From: Terana coerulea
Lineage: Eukaryota; Basidiomycota; Agaricomycetes; Polyporales; Phanerochaetaceae
Assembly (NCBI GenBank): GCA_024811115.1
Contig: JAKOGH010000315.1
Span: 62,001-126,000, forward strand
DNA length: 64,000 nucleotides
Direction of reading: 5' to 3'
Shown here one piece after another: positions 36,066 through 47,600 of this stretch. Numbering within the stretch: position 1 is the stretch's first letter; every line of letters starts with the position of its first letter. The notes beneath the pieces are model-generated. The model was given only the letters and a program-made list of their open reading frames with translations. It had not been told where the DNA came from and did not search any database. Position numbers and translations under genes: made by a program.

Positions 36066-36667
36066 CAAAGGTTGAGAAACGCAAGAGTAAGTAGACGGCC
36101 CGATATGGCAACCTTCGGCAAGGTGGCGCTGTTTGCTTATGTAAGCAGATTTTCCCACATTAGCATCTCTCATTTCCCACTGACCATCTTTTCTGCCCTC
36201 ATGTGCTCCCACAACACTGTATTGTGATTGCCTCCGCTGTTTGGCTTGACCAAGGCTCAAAATCCCACTACCACCCTTCTCAAAATCTTACAGGCACGAC
36301 TTCCTCTTCTCATTTCCCATGAACTACAACTCTCAGCAACCATCAGATGCAAAAGCCCCGACGATGCGCATATCCGAGGTGCAGAATGTCGATTTAGGTG
36401 TAGTTCTACGCACACTGCGTACATTACACGATGGAGCCGTGTTATCAGTGGAGATATTGGATCAGCGCCTGTGCGGTGTCGGACTGAAGCACTTGAAGGG
36501 TGAGAACCCTGCATATAGCCAGTCAAATGATTTGCTGTAGCAGATGGTCAGCCGGGCCAATCAACATGCCATGGGAAAGCCGGTGGCCGGACTACATAGA
36601 CGTAGGCTAGGGCCCGAACACTCTTCCGCTTCGCCGCTTTCCGAGGCCCTCTGTCCAAGTTGGAGCC

Positions 36668-37952
36668 ATGTCCTCTTCTGTATTGCCCATTAGTTCGTTC
36701 GTTGTCGAAGATTGGTTCAATGGCACGCCACATTTTCATCCTTTTTCGGTCCAGCAGCTTACGTTCGGGTGCCAACAGGTTTATACACAGCCACGATGCT
36801 CGGCACCCTCTGGGTAATCAGTGAGTTTGTATCAGTTGCGAGCTGGCACCACGCTTACACACTATTTGACTCGGAAGTCTTCACTAGCCATTTTGAAAGT
36901 GCAAGGAAGAAGTCCTTGGCGGCGCTGGTCATCAGCATGTATATATGCTCGACTATGCACGCGTCACTCCAGTGGCTATTCTACTCTAGAGCTGTGGATG
37001 CCAACGAGGGCGAGGATGGCGTTGAGCTTGTCGCATCCCTCACACATTTGGCCCCATGGCTAGAGGGCGCTGGTGCCGCTTTCTTTTGTCTCAATATCTT
37101 CATTGCCGATTGCCTGTTCGTGAGTGTCGGAACCGCATGTTGATCAGCGGCTTGTTGGCTCACTAAAACCTGTCGATAGATATGGAGATGCTGGGTGGTC
37201 TGGCAACGTCGCTGGATTATTGTTATTCTGCCTATATGCGCTACAATTACAGGTGCTGGTTAGTACGGATATCGTGGTTCGATGATATATGTAGGCTAAT
37301 GACGACATTAGTGCTCGCAGGGTCTCATTGTCAGCTACCAGGTCACTGCTCTACAGAGTGACATCTCCTACGTCATCGTCCAGAAGACACAGCAATTCGT
37401 AACCCAGAGTGCCGCATACTTTGCGCTGTCTATCTCAACAAGTCTCACCACAACCCTCCTCATCACGTTACGTATCGTTCTTGTCCAAAATGCCGCAAGA
37501 AAGGTCGGCGTGAAGACGAAGGCGTACAGCGCTGTCATCGAGATCCTTGTAGAGTCCGCTGCACTCTACTCGGCCACTCTGTTGATCTTTGTCGTCCTCA
37601 ACACGCGCAAGGACATCAACTTCTATTTTGCGCAGAACATCCATGCACAGATTGCGGTACGTCGCACACTTTCTGGAACGAGTCTTGACTGGTACTCAGC
37701 TTTCTTGCTTAGGGTCTTGCCCCGACGTTGATTATTCTGCGGGTTGCCGCTGGAAAGTCACGGAGGGATGAAGAGTGGAGCACCAGAAACGTGGAGACCA
37801 TACATTTCGCCGGACGTTCGACGGTTATGCGTGAAACCGCGAGGGAGCAGGACGTTGAACTTGCCCATGAGACGAGCGAGTCCACGTTAGGCCATCTCGC
37901 ATTCCGCACCGGAGGATCGTCACTGGAGCTGCAGGAGGTCAAGGCGGAATAA
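36668..37952 (+). CDS. Seven-helix membrane protein, Agaricomycete-type
   Basis: The proposed start MSSSVLPISSFVVEDWFNGT lies at 36668. The frame shifts in the T-run at 36742-36746 to continue FGPAAYVRVPTGLYTATMLG (helix 1). Further helices are SLAALVISMYICSTMHASLQ, FFCLNIFIADCLF-IWRCWVV, RWIIVILPICATITGAG, SAAYFALSISTSLTTTLLIT, EILVESAALYSATLLIFVVL and a last one around GLAPTLIILRVAAG. They are followed by a soluble tail ending SLELQEVKAE. Introns fall after CLF (about 37120), after ITGAG, and after AQIA (about 37657). The IADCLFIWRCWVVW motif is typical of a large uncharacterised basidiomycete seven-TM family. It does not look like an STE3 pheromone receptor. Ligand and function are unknown. 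Confidence 0.62.
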
Positions 37953-38720
37953 TCACCAGTATGTTTCCAGCCTGAGTCCATTCGTATCTGTTCACATTTA
38001 AATTGTGTACAACAAGTCAAGGTTAATGTTCGTGTTGTCGCTCATTAAAACAAGCAATTTGAGCACAATGACTTGTGTGAAAGCTTTGGAGAGCAGTAAG
38101 CATCACAAACACTTGCTTACCGCCGACATCATACTTGCAAGCTTGCAAACCGACATGTCTGTCGAACGTTCAACCGCTCCTCCACAGTCCACCCGTTTTG
38201 GTTTTGATCCGTCTGATCCGCTGTAGCGCGCCCCGGATCCCGTGAGTCTTCACCAATCCTTTCACTTCCTCGACACTTGCTCGATACTTCCATGCCAAAA
38301 ACCATGACTATTAGCTGCCTTATATCCTCATACTTACGGCTCCGTACAAGAACTCGAACGTCCCGCTCAGGTGCGTGGCAGCATCGCCTCTAGTTTATCA
38401 AACCCTGAATTAACTCGGCAAAAGGAGGGTGAGCGACGGCCCCACAATGCGCACCCCGGGCGTTGGTGTGCACGACGTCGGAGGCGATTTTGGTCGTGTT
38501 GGCCCCATCACGAGCCAATTGTATTGCGTAAGAACCGTGTACGAAATCTGATACACGCCCGAAAGGCGACGCCAAGGCCGCTCGAAGGTGCGCTTCCCTT
38601 TGGCGCGTCATTATACCCGACGTCAAGGGCACTGCGGGGCCCCTCGGGTATATATGCCCACCAGCTTCAAAGGTTTCTCACCTCCTCGCTCGTTCCCTGC
38701 CCCTCCTTTCACTTACCGTC
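37953..38720. other. Intergenic region upstream of protease
   Basis: It contains a short open frame at about 38155-38226 (MSVERSTAPPQSTRFGFDPS) that ends at once in TAG. I see no continuation. Otherwise it is promoter sequence. Confidence 0.35.
38649..38655 (+). promoter_or_regulatory. TATA box of the aspartic protease gene
   Basis: TATATAT lies 66 bases before the protease ATG and is followed by a pyrimidine-rich stretch (CTCCTCGCTCGTTCCC) suited to transcription start. It is one of the clearest TATA boxes in the window and suggests an inducible gene. Confidence 0.6.
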
Positions 38721-40218
38721 ATGTTTGCCCTTCCACTCCTTTTCCTAGCCACCTTGTACACCGACGCCCATGCCAAACCACACTCCACTCGCGATATCTC
38801 GGTCACACTGCCCATCGTTGGAGAACTCAACCTTGCGCGCCTCGGGAATGTCCTTGAATATGACCAGGCGCGTGCTAACGTCCTGAAGAACCGCTTGCAC
38901 GCCGAGAAGCATCAGAGGCGGCGGTCTGCGTCGGTCGATGCCACGAACACTGCTGTGAGTCTTTTACTTCTAAACAATTTCTATCGAGTCGCGCTAATTT
39001 CTTATGGTGTAGGTTGACTTCACCATAAACGTGAACATTGGCGAGCCAGCCACGCAATGTACGCTCAATTACAACTTTCCAACCACAGATAGCTGACGAA
39101 CGCTAGACACTCTACTTCTCGACAGCGGAAGCTCTAACACATGGGTTGGTGCGAACAAGAACAACACGTACACTCCAACAGGCTCCGCCCACAATACCGG
39201 CAAGGCAGTTGTACGTCTTTTCATTGTCTGTTGCTACTCAGTTCCAATCTGATATCCGCTCAGCATGTATCATACGGAAGCGGCCAATTCGCTGGAACTG
39301 AATATACAGATAAATTCGACTTGGGCGACGGCCTTGTCGTCAACAACCAATCTATCGGTGTGGCTAACAGCACCTCCGGCTTTGACGGCTCCTTCGACGG
39401 AATTCTTGGCATTGGCCCCGTCGACCTCACCGGAGGCACCATCTCAGACTCTTCGGAGACTGTTCCCACCGTCACCGACAACCTCAAGTCTCAAGGCGCA
39501 CTTGCCGTTGAAGCACTTGGCATGTTCTACCCACCATACTCCGAGAATGTATCTGGCTCTGTCACATTCGGCGGTGCTGACTCCTCCAAGTTCACCGGAT
39601 CCCTGGACTATGTGCCAATCACCAAATCGAATCCAGCTTCCGAATACTGGGGCATCGACCAGACTATCACGTACGGCTCCACGGCAATTACGACCATGAC
39701 TTCTGGTATTGTTGATAGTGGCACGACCCTTGTTTTGCTCGCTACCGGTACGCATTCGTGTTATACGTATGATATCGATTCTAACACGCTCGTTGCTGCG
39801 TCACATAGATCATTACAACGCTTATATGAATGCCACCGGTGCTACGAAAGACAGCGCGACCGGCATGCTGAGCCTGACCAAGGATCAGTTCAGCAGCCTG
39901 AAGCCGCTGGACTTCAAGATTGGCGGAAAGACCTACTCGCTCAGCCCGAACGCGCAAATCTGGCCTCGGTCCCTTAACACTGCTTTGGGCGGCGACGACG
40001 ACCATGTTTATCTCGGCATTGGCGATGTAAGCTTGCGCTATCCCCGTGTTCCTCGGTTGAGATACTGACATACGCTGTAGCTTGGCAGCGAAAGCGGCGC
40101 AGGATTCGACTTTATCAACGGGTACATGTTTATGCAGCGTTTCTACACCGTGTTCGACACCACGAACTCGCAGGTCGGGTTTGCCACCACCCAATTCACC
40201 GATTCGACAGCAAACTAA
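38721..40218 (+). CDS. Secreted pepsin-type aspartic protease (A1)
   Basis: It starts MFALPLLFLATLYTDAHA, a signal peptide, followed by a propeptide with a basic site (HQRRRSASVD). The mature domain begins VDFTINVNIGEPATQ. The first catalytic motif is LLLDSGSSNTWVGA (Ser in place of the commoner Thr) and the flap is HVSYGSGQFAGTEY. FDGILGIGPVDLT follows, and the second catalytic motif is SGIVDSGTTLVLL. YLGIGDLGSESGAGFDFING and FYTVFDTTNSQVGFA end the fold. About six exons join cleanly, with introns near 38955-39012, 39059-39108, 39210-39264, 39747-39809 and 40027-40080. The stop is TAA at 40216. It is about 400 residues, complete and with no frame break. It should be an extracellular acid endopeptidase. 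Confidence 0.92.
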
Positions 40219-40360
40219 AGAATGATCATCGAATGCCCACCTTCATTTACTAACTTCACATAATGCTTAATCGAGCGCAATGACTGGCTGCTGTGCAGTG
40301 TTGTCACTATTGTTACATTTATTTGTATCTATATATCGCTTTCAGTACATCAAAACGCCT

Positions 40361-41343
40361 TTACCCAACCATACTACGCTTCCTCCCGCGCAGGCGCACT
40401 TCATCGAGCCTCTTGCCAACTGCCCGCCACTCTTTGCCCATCCTCTGTTCATATGCTCTGAGCACAGAAGCGAAAAGAGGTTGGGAATCCGGATGTGTTG
40501 AAGAGAATGCGCGTTCGAGGACGTAGAGGTCGACTGCCTTGTCTTCCACGAGCGAGGAGGTATACGCGAGGCCGAAGTCGATGAGGACCAGGTCTGCTTT
40601 GGCTGAGGCTGTCGGACGGCGTAGCATCATGTTCGATGTCGTGAGATCGCCGTGTATGACATCTATGAGGTGCATTTTGGCAATTTGAACGCCGATCATT
40701 TGCATAACCTCGTCTGAATACGTGTATGAGTTTAAAAGTCAATCAATGCGAAGGCCACACACCGTTCGTGACACAGTACTCGGATAGAGGGTCCTCTTCT
40801 TGCTCATCCTCAACGACATCCTCCTCTGCTTCGCCTGACTCTTCAATTGGCGCCTCGTCCTCTTCGCCGCCACCGAGCAGAAAGCGGACGCTCTTTCCAT
40901 CTATCCACTCGATTCCAAGGATACCTTGTACGGCATCGACCATCCTAACTCCCGGTACGGAGACACCAGAACTGAGCAACTATAAGCACTCAGGGACGTA
41001 CTTGAATTAATGGAAGGGGCATACCGCAAGCATTTCAGCAATGCACGAGCTTCGCCAGCGACTCGAGCTTTCGTGAGCGATGTGTCCAGGGTCGGATGCC
41101 GGTACTGCTTGTTGAACCTGTACTTCAGCAGCACATACGGTGCATCTTCTTCACTTCCTTCTGCTTCAGGATGTAGGCGTGCTCTGTAGATTTTCTGAAG
41201 GCGGCGCAAACGGGTTCATATGAATGTCAAAGTAAATCCAGATGAAATCACGCGAGCTGACTTGCTGCTTCGGCACCTTGAGAGATGGGCGTTCCCAAAG
41301 CTAGCAGGGTTTGCGAGGAACTGGCAGATGTGCCGGAAGTCAT
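40361..41343 (-). CDS. BUD32: Bud32 atypical kinase/ATPase (KEOPS/EKC complex)
   Basis: It starts [17 protein letters not shown] at 41343. The nucleotide loop is PISQGAEA joined to [33 protein letters not shown] and [16 protein letters not shown], an acidic insertion ([20 protein letters not shown]), the catalytic loop [12 protein letters not shown] and [20 protein letters not shown] follow. Then come [14 protein letters not shown] and the basic C-terminal [12 protein letters not shown], which is diagnostic of Bud32/PRPK. It acts with Kae1 and partners in making the t6A tRNA modification. The long acidic loop in the N-lobe is unusual compared with the compact yeast protein. The first intron needs a GC donor (see separate entry). 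No frame break is seen. It is divergent from CCH1. Confidence 0.93.
41195..41265 (-). other. GC-AG intron in BUD32
   Basis: The donor reads GCA|GCAAGT and the acceptor TTCAG. Splicing here gives QGAEA-KIYRARL, which keeps the conserved G-A-E-A-K nucleotide-binding loop. The nearby GT donor (GTCAGC, four bases on) would shift the frame. Confidence 0.75.
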
Positions 41344-41680
41344 GGTAAAGCCAAGATGTTCAGGGCAGTGCAGAATGCAGTGACTCAATGATTGCGGGAG
41401 GAGAGATGTTGGATGACCCGCGCGCTGGGCGCGGATTGATATTTGTTTCAAAGCTGGACTTACCAGCAGTATTCCAGGCTAACCCGAGTAAAAGCCCGAG
41501 GCTTACTCAATAAGTAGCACACACTTACTCAAATAAGACACGTCGCGTTAGAGATCAAAGTGGTATCCCTGCGCAACTTGCGCTGATGCCGCTGCTTCCC
41601 TCCACAACCTCACCCGCTATTTACGTGTTTTTCTTCTTATTTGGCTGACTGGCTCGTTGCCTGTTCAACCTGGCGGGTCG
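41344..41680. promoter_or_regulatory. BUD32/CCH1 divergent promoter region
   Basis: 337 bases lie between the two start codons. A repeated TACTCAATAAG/TACTCAAATAAG motif occurs near 41504 and 41526. It could be a regulatory site, but this is based only on its recurrence. No TATA box is clear. Confidence 0.4.
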
Positions 41681-44600
41681 ATGGAAAGGCACCAGCACTC
41701 GCTTTCTGGGGAATCAACAACTTCTGCTATAGACTTGTCTGGAACGCCTGCTGGCCTCGGTAGTTCCGTCCCACCTTCACCTTCGTTAACACCTTCAGAC
41801 CACAGGAACAGTTCTGCTCGCAGAAGACTCAGTCGAGGACGCATGGAGACTATGCAAGACCCCCTGCGGTTCAGTCTTGACGGAGCAGGGCCTCGGACAA
41901 GCACACCGCAGCGCACCGGTCCCACACCAGCTGGCTGGGCCGCACACGAAGACCCATTCTTTTCACCCACGGAAGAGGATAGCCCTCCCTTCAAGCCACA
42001 CGCGTACACGTATCAAAGTGCGGGAGGGGGCACGTACACCACCGCGCAACCAGGCCCGTCGTCCGCGTCTCTCATCTCGTCCTTGCACCGCACCTCGGAC
42101 CCGGACTTCAGCCAGGACGACGACGACGTCGCTCTGACGGCGAACATGTCGCACCAGGGTAGCGACTGGGCAGTGGACCCCGAGCGGTCGGCGTCGACGG
42201 CGCGCAGCAAGCGTACTGTGCGATACAGCGCGAACCCGTCGCCCCTTCGGAAGGCAGGAAACAGGTTGACGACATTGTCGAAAAACATTCGGCGAGCGTC
42301 GTTGCGCGTAGTGAACATGGCGGGCATGGGCATAGATGAGCATGTGAGGCTGGCGGACATGGATGAGAAGCGGGACCAGGAGGAGGAGCAGGATGAAGAG
42401 GAGGAGAAGGACTATGAGGAAGCGGTATTGAACCTCTCGAGGCAGCTGCCTATACGCGGCAGAACGCTGGGATTCTTGGGACCGACGAACAAACTACGAC
42501 TGGCGCTTTATAGATTCTTAGTATACCCGTGAGTCAAGTTAAACCACTTGCGCATTGCTCTCTTACCTATAGGGGCCCAGATGGACGGAACCTATGATAT
42601 TACTTCTCATTATTATCAACGCTATCATTTTAACGATACAGGCAGCACCAAATATCGCGCCTCCCCAGAATGGCAGCCCGCCTCAAATGAAGGGATATTT
42701 CTACGGCTGGGAAGACTACGCGCTATTCACGTTGTTCGTCATCTTCACGTACGTGTGCATCTCTCAAAGGGAGGAGCTTTTGCTGACCGTTAACAGTCTG
42801 GAGATGTTTGCGCGAATAGCCGTCTCAGGCTTTCTGCTTGACCCAGAAATTCCCATCTCCACATTGTTCTCTTCGATATTCGCGCCCCCTACCGACATCA
42901 TGCTGCCACCCACTACCGCCGATCCTACTTCCCTATCTCGCCAGGCTTCGCTCGCCCGCACGAATTCCTCCGCATCTATGCTCTCACGAAACGCGTCCAT
43001 GACTGACCGCCTTCGTCGCTTTCGCTCCAATCTGGCACGTCCTTTCACGCTTGCCCACCATTCCATAACTAGCTCTGCTGAACCGGCTACGGATGGGATG
43101 CCCCAACGGAACTCTGGAGGCAGGGCACGGTCAGATACTGTGATGTCGAAGACGCCAATATTAGAGAAGGCTGAGCACGTCCATTCGCACATACGGAACC
43201 CTTCACAACCGACATTCTTTTCCAAGGCGCTGAAATCAGACAACCCTGACATACTCTCCCTGCCCTTCCGGTTGAGCGTCCAAACGGCACATAGCTCAAC
43301 TCAACGAAATCTACCGTACTTGCGGCACAGCTGGACCAGGATCGATTTTGTTGCGGTGACGAGTTTCTGGATCACCTTTGCCCTGGCTATAACCGGCGCT
43401 GAACGGGGGACGTACCATATCGGTCTATTTCGCGCTCTCAGTGTATTGAGAACCGCACGATTGCTTGCTATCACTTCTGGTACGACGGTAAGTGTGCCAC
43501 TGGATGTGTCCCTTCTACTGTTGATATTAATTTATCCTGCTAGACCATCATGCGCTCGCTGAAGACCGCTCGACCATTACTGGCCAGCGTGGCCTATTTT
43601 GTACTGTTTGCTATGATATTGTTCTCGTGAGTACCTTGTATTCATGCGGCTCTCCAGCCAGAGCTCACTTAAGTGTAGGATTATCGGAATACAATCCTTC
43701 AAGGGCTCATTTCGACGGACGTGCTTTCTCCAACCGACGGGACTCGAAACACAGGAGATTGACCTGGGGCAAAGCTGCGGTGCTTATATCAACCCGCAAA
43801 ATTTGTCGCAGGTTCTGCCATATGTACCTCTGGATAGCAGCGAGTCTCCTACTTCGAAAGGTTTCGTGTGTCCGCTGGGCCAAATCTGCAAGGTTCGTAT
43901 AGCAAGCCTACCTAACTCCCAAGCTAACCTACTAGATCCACAGGAGAGTCAAACCAGCCCACATCAAGGAGTGGAGAGTTTCGATACGATTTACTTCGCA
44001 GCACTGCAAGTCTTCATCGTCTCCTCTGCAAATGGGGTAAGTCATACATCAAGAAATAGAAGTTCCATACATCACCTAACAATACTCTTAGTGGTCCGGC
44101 CTGATGTACCAGATGATGGACTCAGAGTTCTTCGTGTCCTGCTTTTTCTTCATCGTCTGCATCATCGTGCTGAATTTCTGGCTCATTAACCTCTTCGTCG
44201 CCGTCATTACCAACACGTTCACTGCTATACGAAACGACACCCACAAGAGTGCGTTTGGTGCAGCCCCGTAGGTCTTCAGTAGTTGTCGTATCCGCTGCGG
44301 CACTAACGAATGTTTCAAGTCTCGCCCCGGCAATCCATGATGACGAAGGATGGTCTGTTGTGGACGGCAGGCGCGTCGCCAAGCACAATCGACTCAAGGA
44401 GATCTATGAGAACATCCGTTGGTGCTGGGTGGCACTGGCACTGGCTTCCCTGGTCCTACAGGCGACGCGCAACGTGGATGTCAGCTCTATGCACCAAGAA
44501 ATCCTCGACAAGGGCGAGCTGGCGCTGACCCTTACATTCGACGTCGAAATCGTGATTCGCGTCATTGCGTACCTTCCGGACTACCGAGGTTTCTTCACCC

Positions 44601-47600
44601 GCGGTCAGAACTGGCTGGATTTGGTTCTCGCCATCGGATCGTCAGTCATCCAGATCCCGGTCGTGCATGATTCGAGCGTGTATCCATGGTTGACGATCTT
44701 CCAATTGGCTCGGTTCTATCGCGTCATTTTGGAAATTCCGCGCATGAAGCCCCTTCTGGTGCGTTCCCATTTGCAATACTTTCTATGGTCGTCTCTTATG
44801 ATTTGCAGCTCGCGGTGTTCGGAAATATGTACGGTCTAGCGAACATGTCTCTCTTCCTAGTCATGATCAACTACCTTACGGCTTTGGTGGGCCTACAGCT
44901 CTTACGAGGGGACGTGTTGCAAGGCGATAGCAGGTTCATCGACTGGGGCGAAGTCTTCAACTCGTTCCTAGGGATATATCAAGTTTTCTCGTCGGAGAAC
45001 TGGACTGATGTACTATACGACTCGGCGGAGGCGGAGGTCACACTGCGACAGTCTGCGATCGTCGTGCTTTTCATCGCAGGGTGGATGTTCTTCGCCAACT
45101 GTGAGCGGGTTCTTTATTCTCATGGCCCACCTGTTAACGCTTGAAACAGACATCGTAATGCAGATGTTCATCGCCGTGATCAACGAGAACTTCGATGTTG
45201 CAGAAGAGCAGAAACGGAGCCGCCAGGCCTCGCATTTCTGGGCCGCACAACGTCCGCAGAAGGCTCGCGCACCATGGATTCGACGCATGAACCCCTACCG
45301 ATGGTTTGATCCCAAGCCCAAGGCCATTGGAGTCGACCAGTTGCCCTCGAGTCTTGTGCTGCCTATGCAGAAGAGCTTGGTCCAGGAGTATCCTTTAGCA
45401 ATGAAAGAGCGGCGTGATGTTCCTCAGGTAATGTGTACATCTATCCAACCATGGTTACCGGAACTGACAGACGGAACTAGGACAAGAACGGGAGACCTGG
45501 TGGCCCTCGGCATGCCTCCAAGAAGTCGCTCAATTACTTGCAAAACCTGTTCAACGGTACAAAGGCAGACAACGACGTTCCGCTGGCCACGTTCCGAAGC
45601 AATCGTAGGGATTCTGTGGCACCGCCGGACGCTATTGATGAGGAGACGGAGAGGCATCTGTATGTTCCTTATAGTTGTCATCTATCCAGACACTTACTCT
45701 ACTACAGCGAAGTCCTTGCAGCGCTGAACAACGAGACTGCTACGGTCGAAGACCTGAACGACATCCTCTATGAACGGCGAGCACAAAAGGCAGACTTCAT
45801 CCGTAATCACCCTACGTATGACAAGACGTTCTGGATATTCTCGCAGAAGAACCCCTTGCGACGTGCATGTCAGAAGCTCGTGGCGCCAGCCAACGGCGAA
45901 CGTATCTTCGGCACCCAACCCTCTCCGATAATGCATCCCGTCTTTCAGACTTTGTTGCTGATGACCGTTATCAGCGGTATCGTCGTAGAATGGATTGCGA
46001 CGCCGCCGTACCGAAGGAACTACTATTTGGCGCACGGCTTGGTCAGAGGCTCCTGGTTCGACATTGCGGAAACGACCTTCGGACTAACCCTCTTCGTGGA
46101 ATTCATCATCAAGATCATCGCGGACGGTTTCCTCTTCACTCCGAACGCCTATGTCCGCAGCATTTGGAACGTATTGGACTTCCTCATCATGGTTGGACTT
46201 GTTGTGAACGTCTCTACCGGACTGATCTTCATCGGCGGTCTGAGTCGCCTCACTCGTTCGCTCAAAGCCCTGCGAGCCCTGCGACTCGTGACGTTGATCG
46301 ACAAGATGCGCACAACATTCGAGTCGCTGATCATCTACGGTGCTACCCGAATCATCGACGCTGCGTTGCTGGCCATTCTCTATATGATCCCGTACGCTGT
46401 CTGGGGCACGAATATCTTCGCAGGTTTGATGAATCAATGCAACGACGGAAGCGTCCCGGGCATAGGCAGCTGCACTAACGAGTACTCTAACGGGGTCGTA
46501 AATGACGGCAACTCATTCACCTATCTGGTACCTCGAGTCTGGGATAACCCGGCGCCTTCGACCAAGTTCTCTTTCGACTCTTTCCGGGCGTCCCTCCTCA
46601 TCCTATTCGAGATTGTCTCGCTCGAAGGTTGGGTTGATGTCATGAGCGTTGCTGTGAGCATCACAGGCCGCGGCAGCCAGCCACAGCAAAACGTGTCGCA
46701 GGCGAATGCGATATTTTTCCTCATCTACAACTTGCTCGGCGGTGTCGTTATCCTCACTCTCTTCATCAGGTAGGCAGCGTCGGCTTTCTATCTGGGTTAT
46801 GTCGGATTCTAATCACCGCTCTTAGTATCATCATCGGCAACTTCACCTCGAGAACGGGTACCGCCCTGCTCACTCAACCGCAACGTGAATGGATCGACCT
46901 GCAGAAGCTCATCAAACGTCAGCGGCCTTCGAAGCGTCCGAAAACTCGACCTACCTTACCGGTGCGCGCTTGGTGTTATGACCGTGCTGTCCACAAGCAT
47001 GGTTGGTGGCACAGAAGTATGACTGCTCTGTTCGTCCTGCACGTTATAGCCTTGATGTATGTCTTCATACCAGAGTACCAGCTCAGAGTCTGACAATTGC
47101 CTCTAGGACTCAAACATTTGCTCCCCAACACCTCTTCGACAACATGAGGAGTACGTCGGCCTTAGGTTCATCATCTCTCCGGCTTTACTCACATTCTTCA
47201 TAGACGACTTCTTCTTAGCAGTGACTCTGGTTTACCTCATCGACATAACGGTCCGGCTGTATGGGCTGGGATGGAGCAGCTATAACGCAAACGGATGGAA
47301 TCTCTTCGACATCATCGTCGCCGGGGGAAGCTTGATCACAATTATAATCGTTCGGTTCAACCAAGGTGGATTCACTGTGCAGCAACTACAAAAGCTCTTC
47401 ATTACGTCAATCGCCTTCAAGCTAGTACAGCGGACGAACAGTCTGAACAAGCTCTTCAAGACTGCCATGTAAGTTGACATACATATGCGCTTCAACGTAG
47501 CTCACACCCCTCTGCAGTGCCAGCCTGCCTGTGATTCTTAGCCTGTTGAGCCTGTGGCTCGTCCTGTTCCTTTTCTTCGCCATCCTCTACGTCGAAGTCT

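Larger units (their letters stand above)
34880..36667. other. 1.8-kb intergenic region with an inverted repeat
   Basis: It contains the promoters of the CDH-like gene (left) and the seven-helix gene (right). A roughly 32-nt inverted repeat (see separate entries) is spaced about 650 bases apart. Open frames on both strands are short and unrecognised, including 36319-36540, which starts MNYNSQQPSDAKAPTMR and could be an unplaced 5' exon of the following gene. Confidence 0.4.

Noticed and set aside
36668..37952. Possible STE3-type pheromone receptor (mating locus)
   Set aside because: It has seven helices but the IADCLFIWRCWVVW signature belongs to a different basidiomycete family. No lipopeptide pheromone precursor (CaaX) gene is seen nearby.
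41963..42360. Minus-strand open frames opposite the CCH1 N-terminus
   Set aside because: They are shadows of a low-complexity Ser/Pro/Asp coding region, with no homology features.
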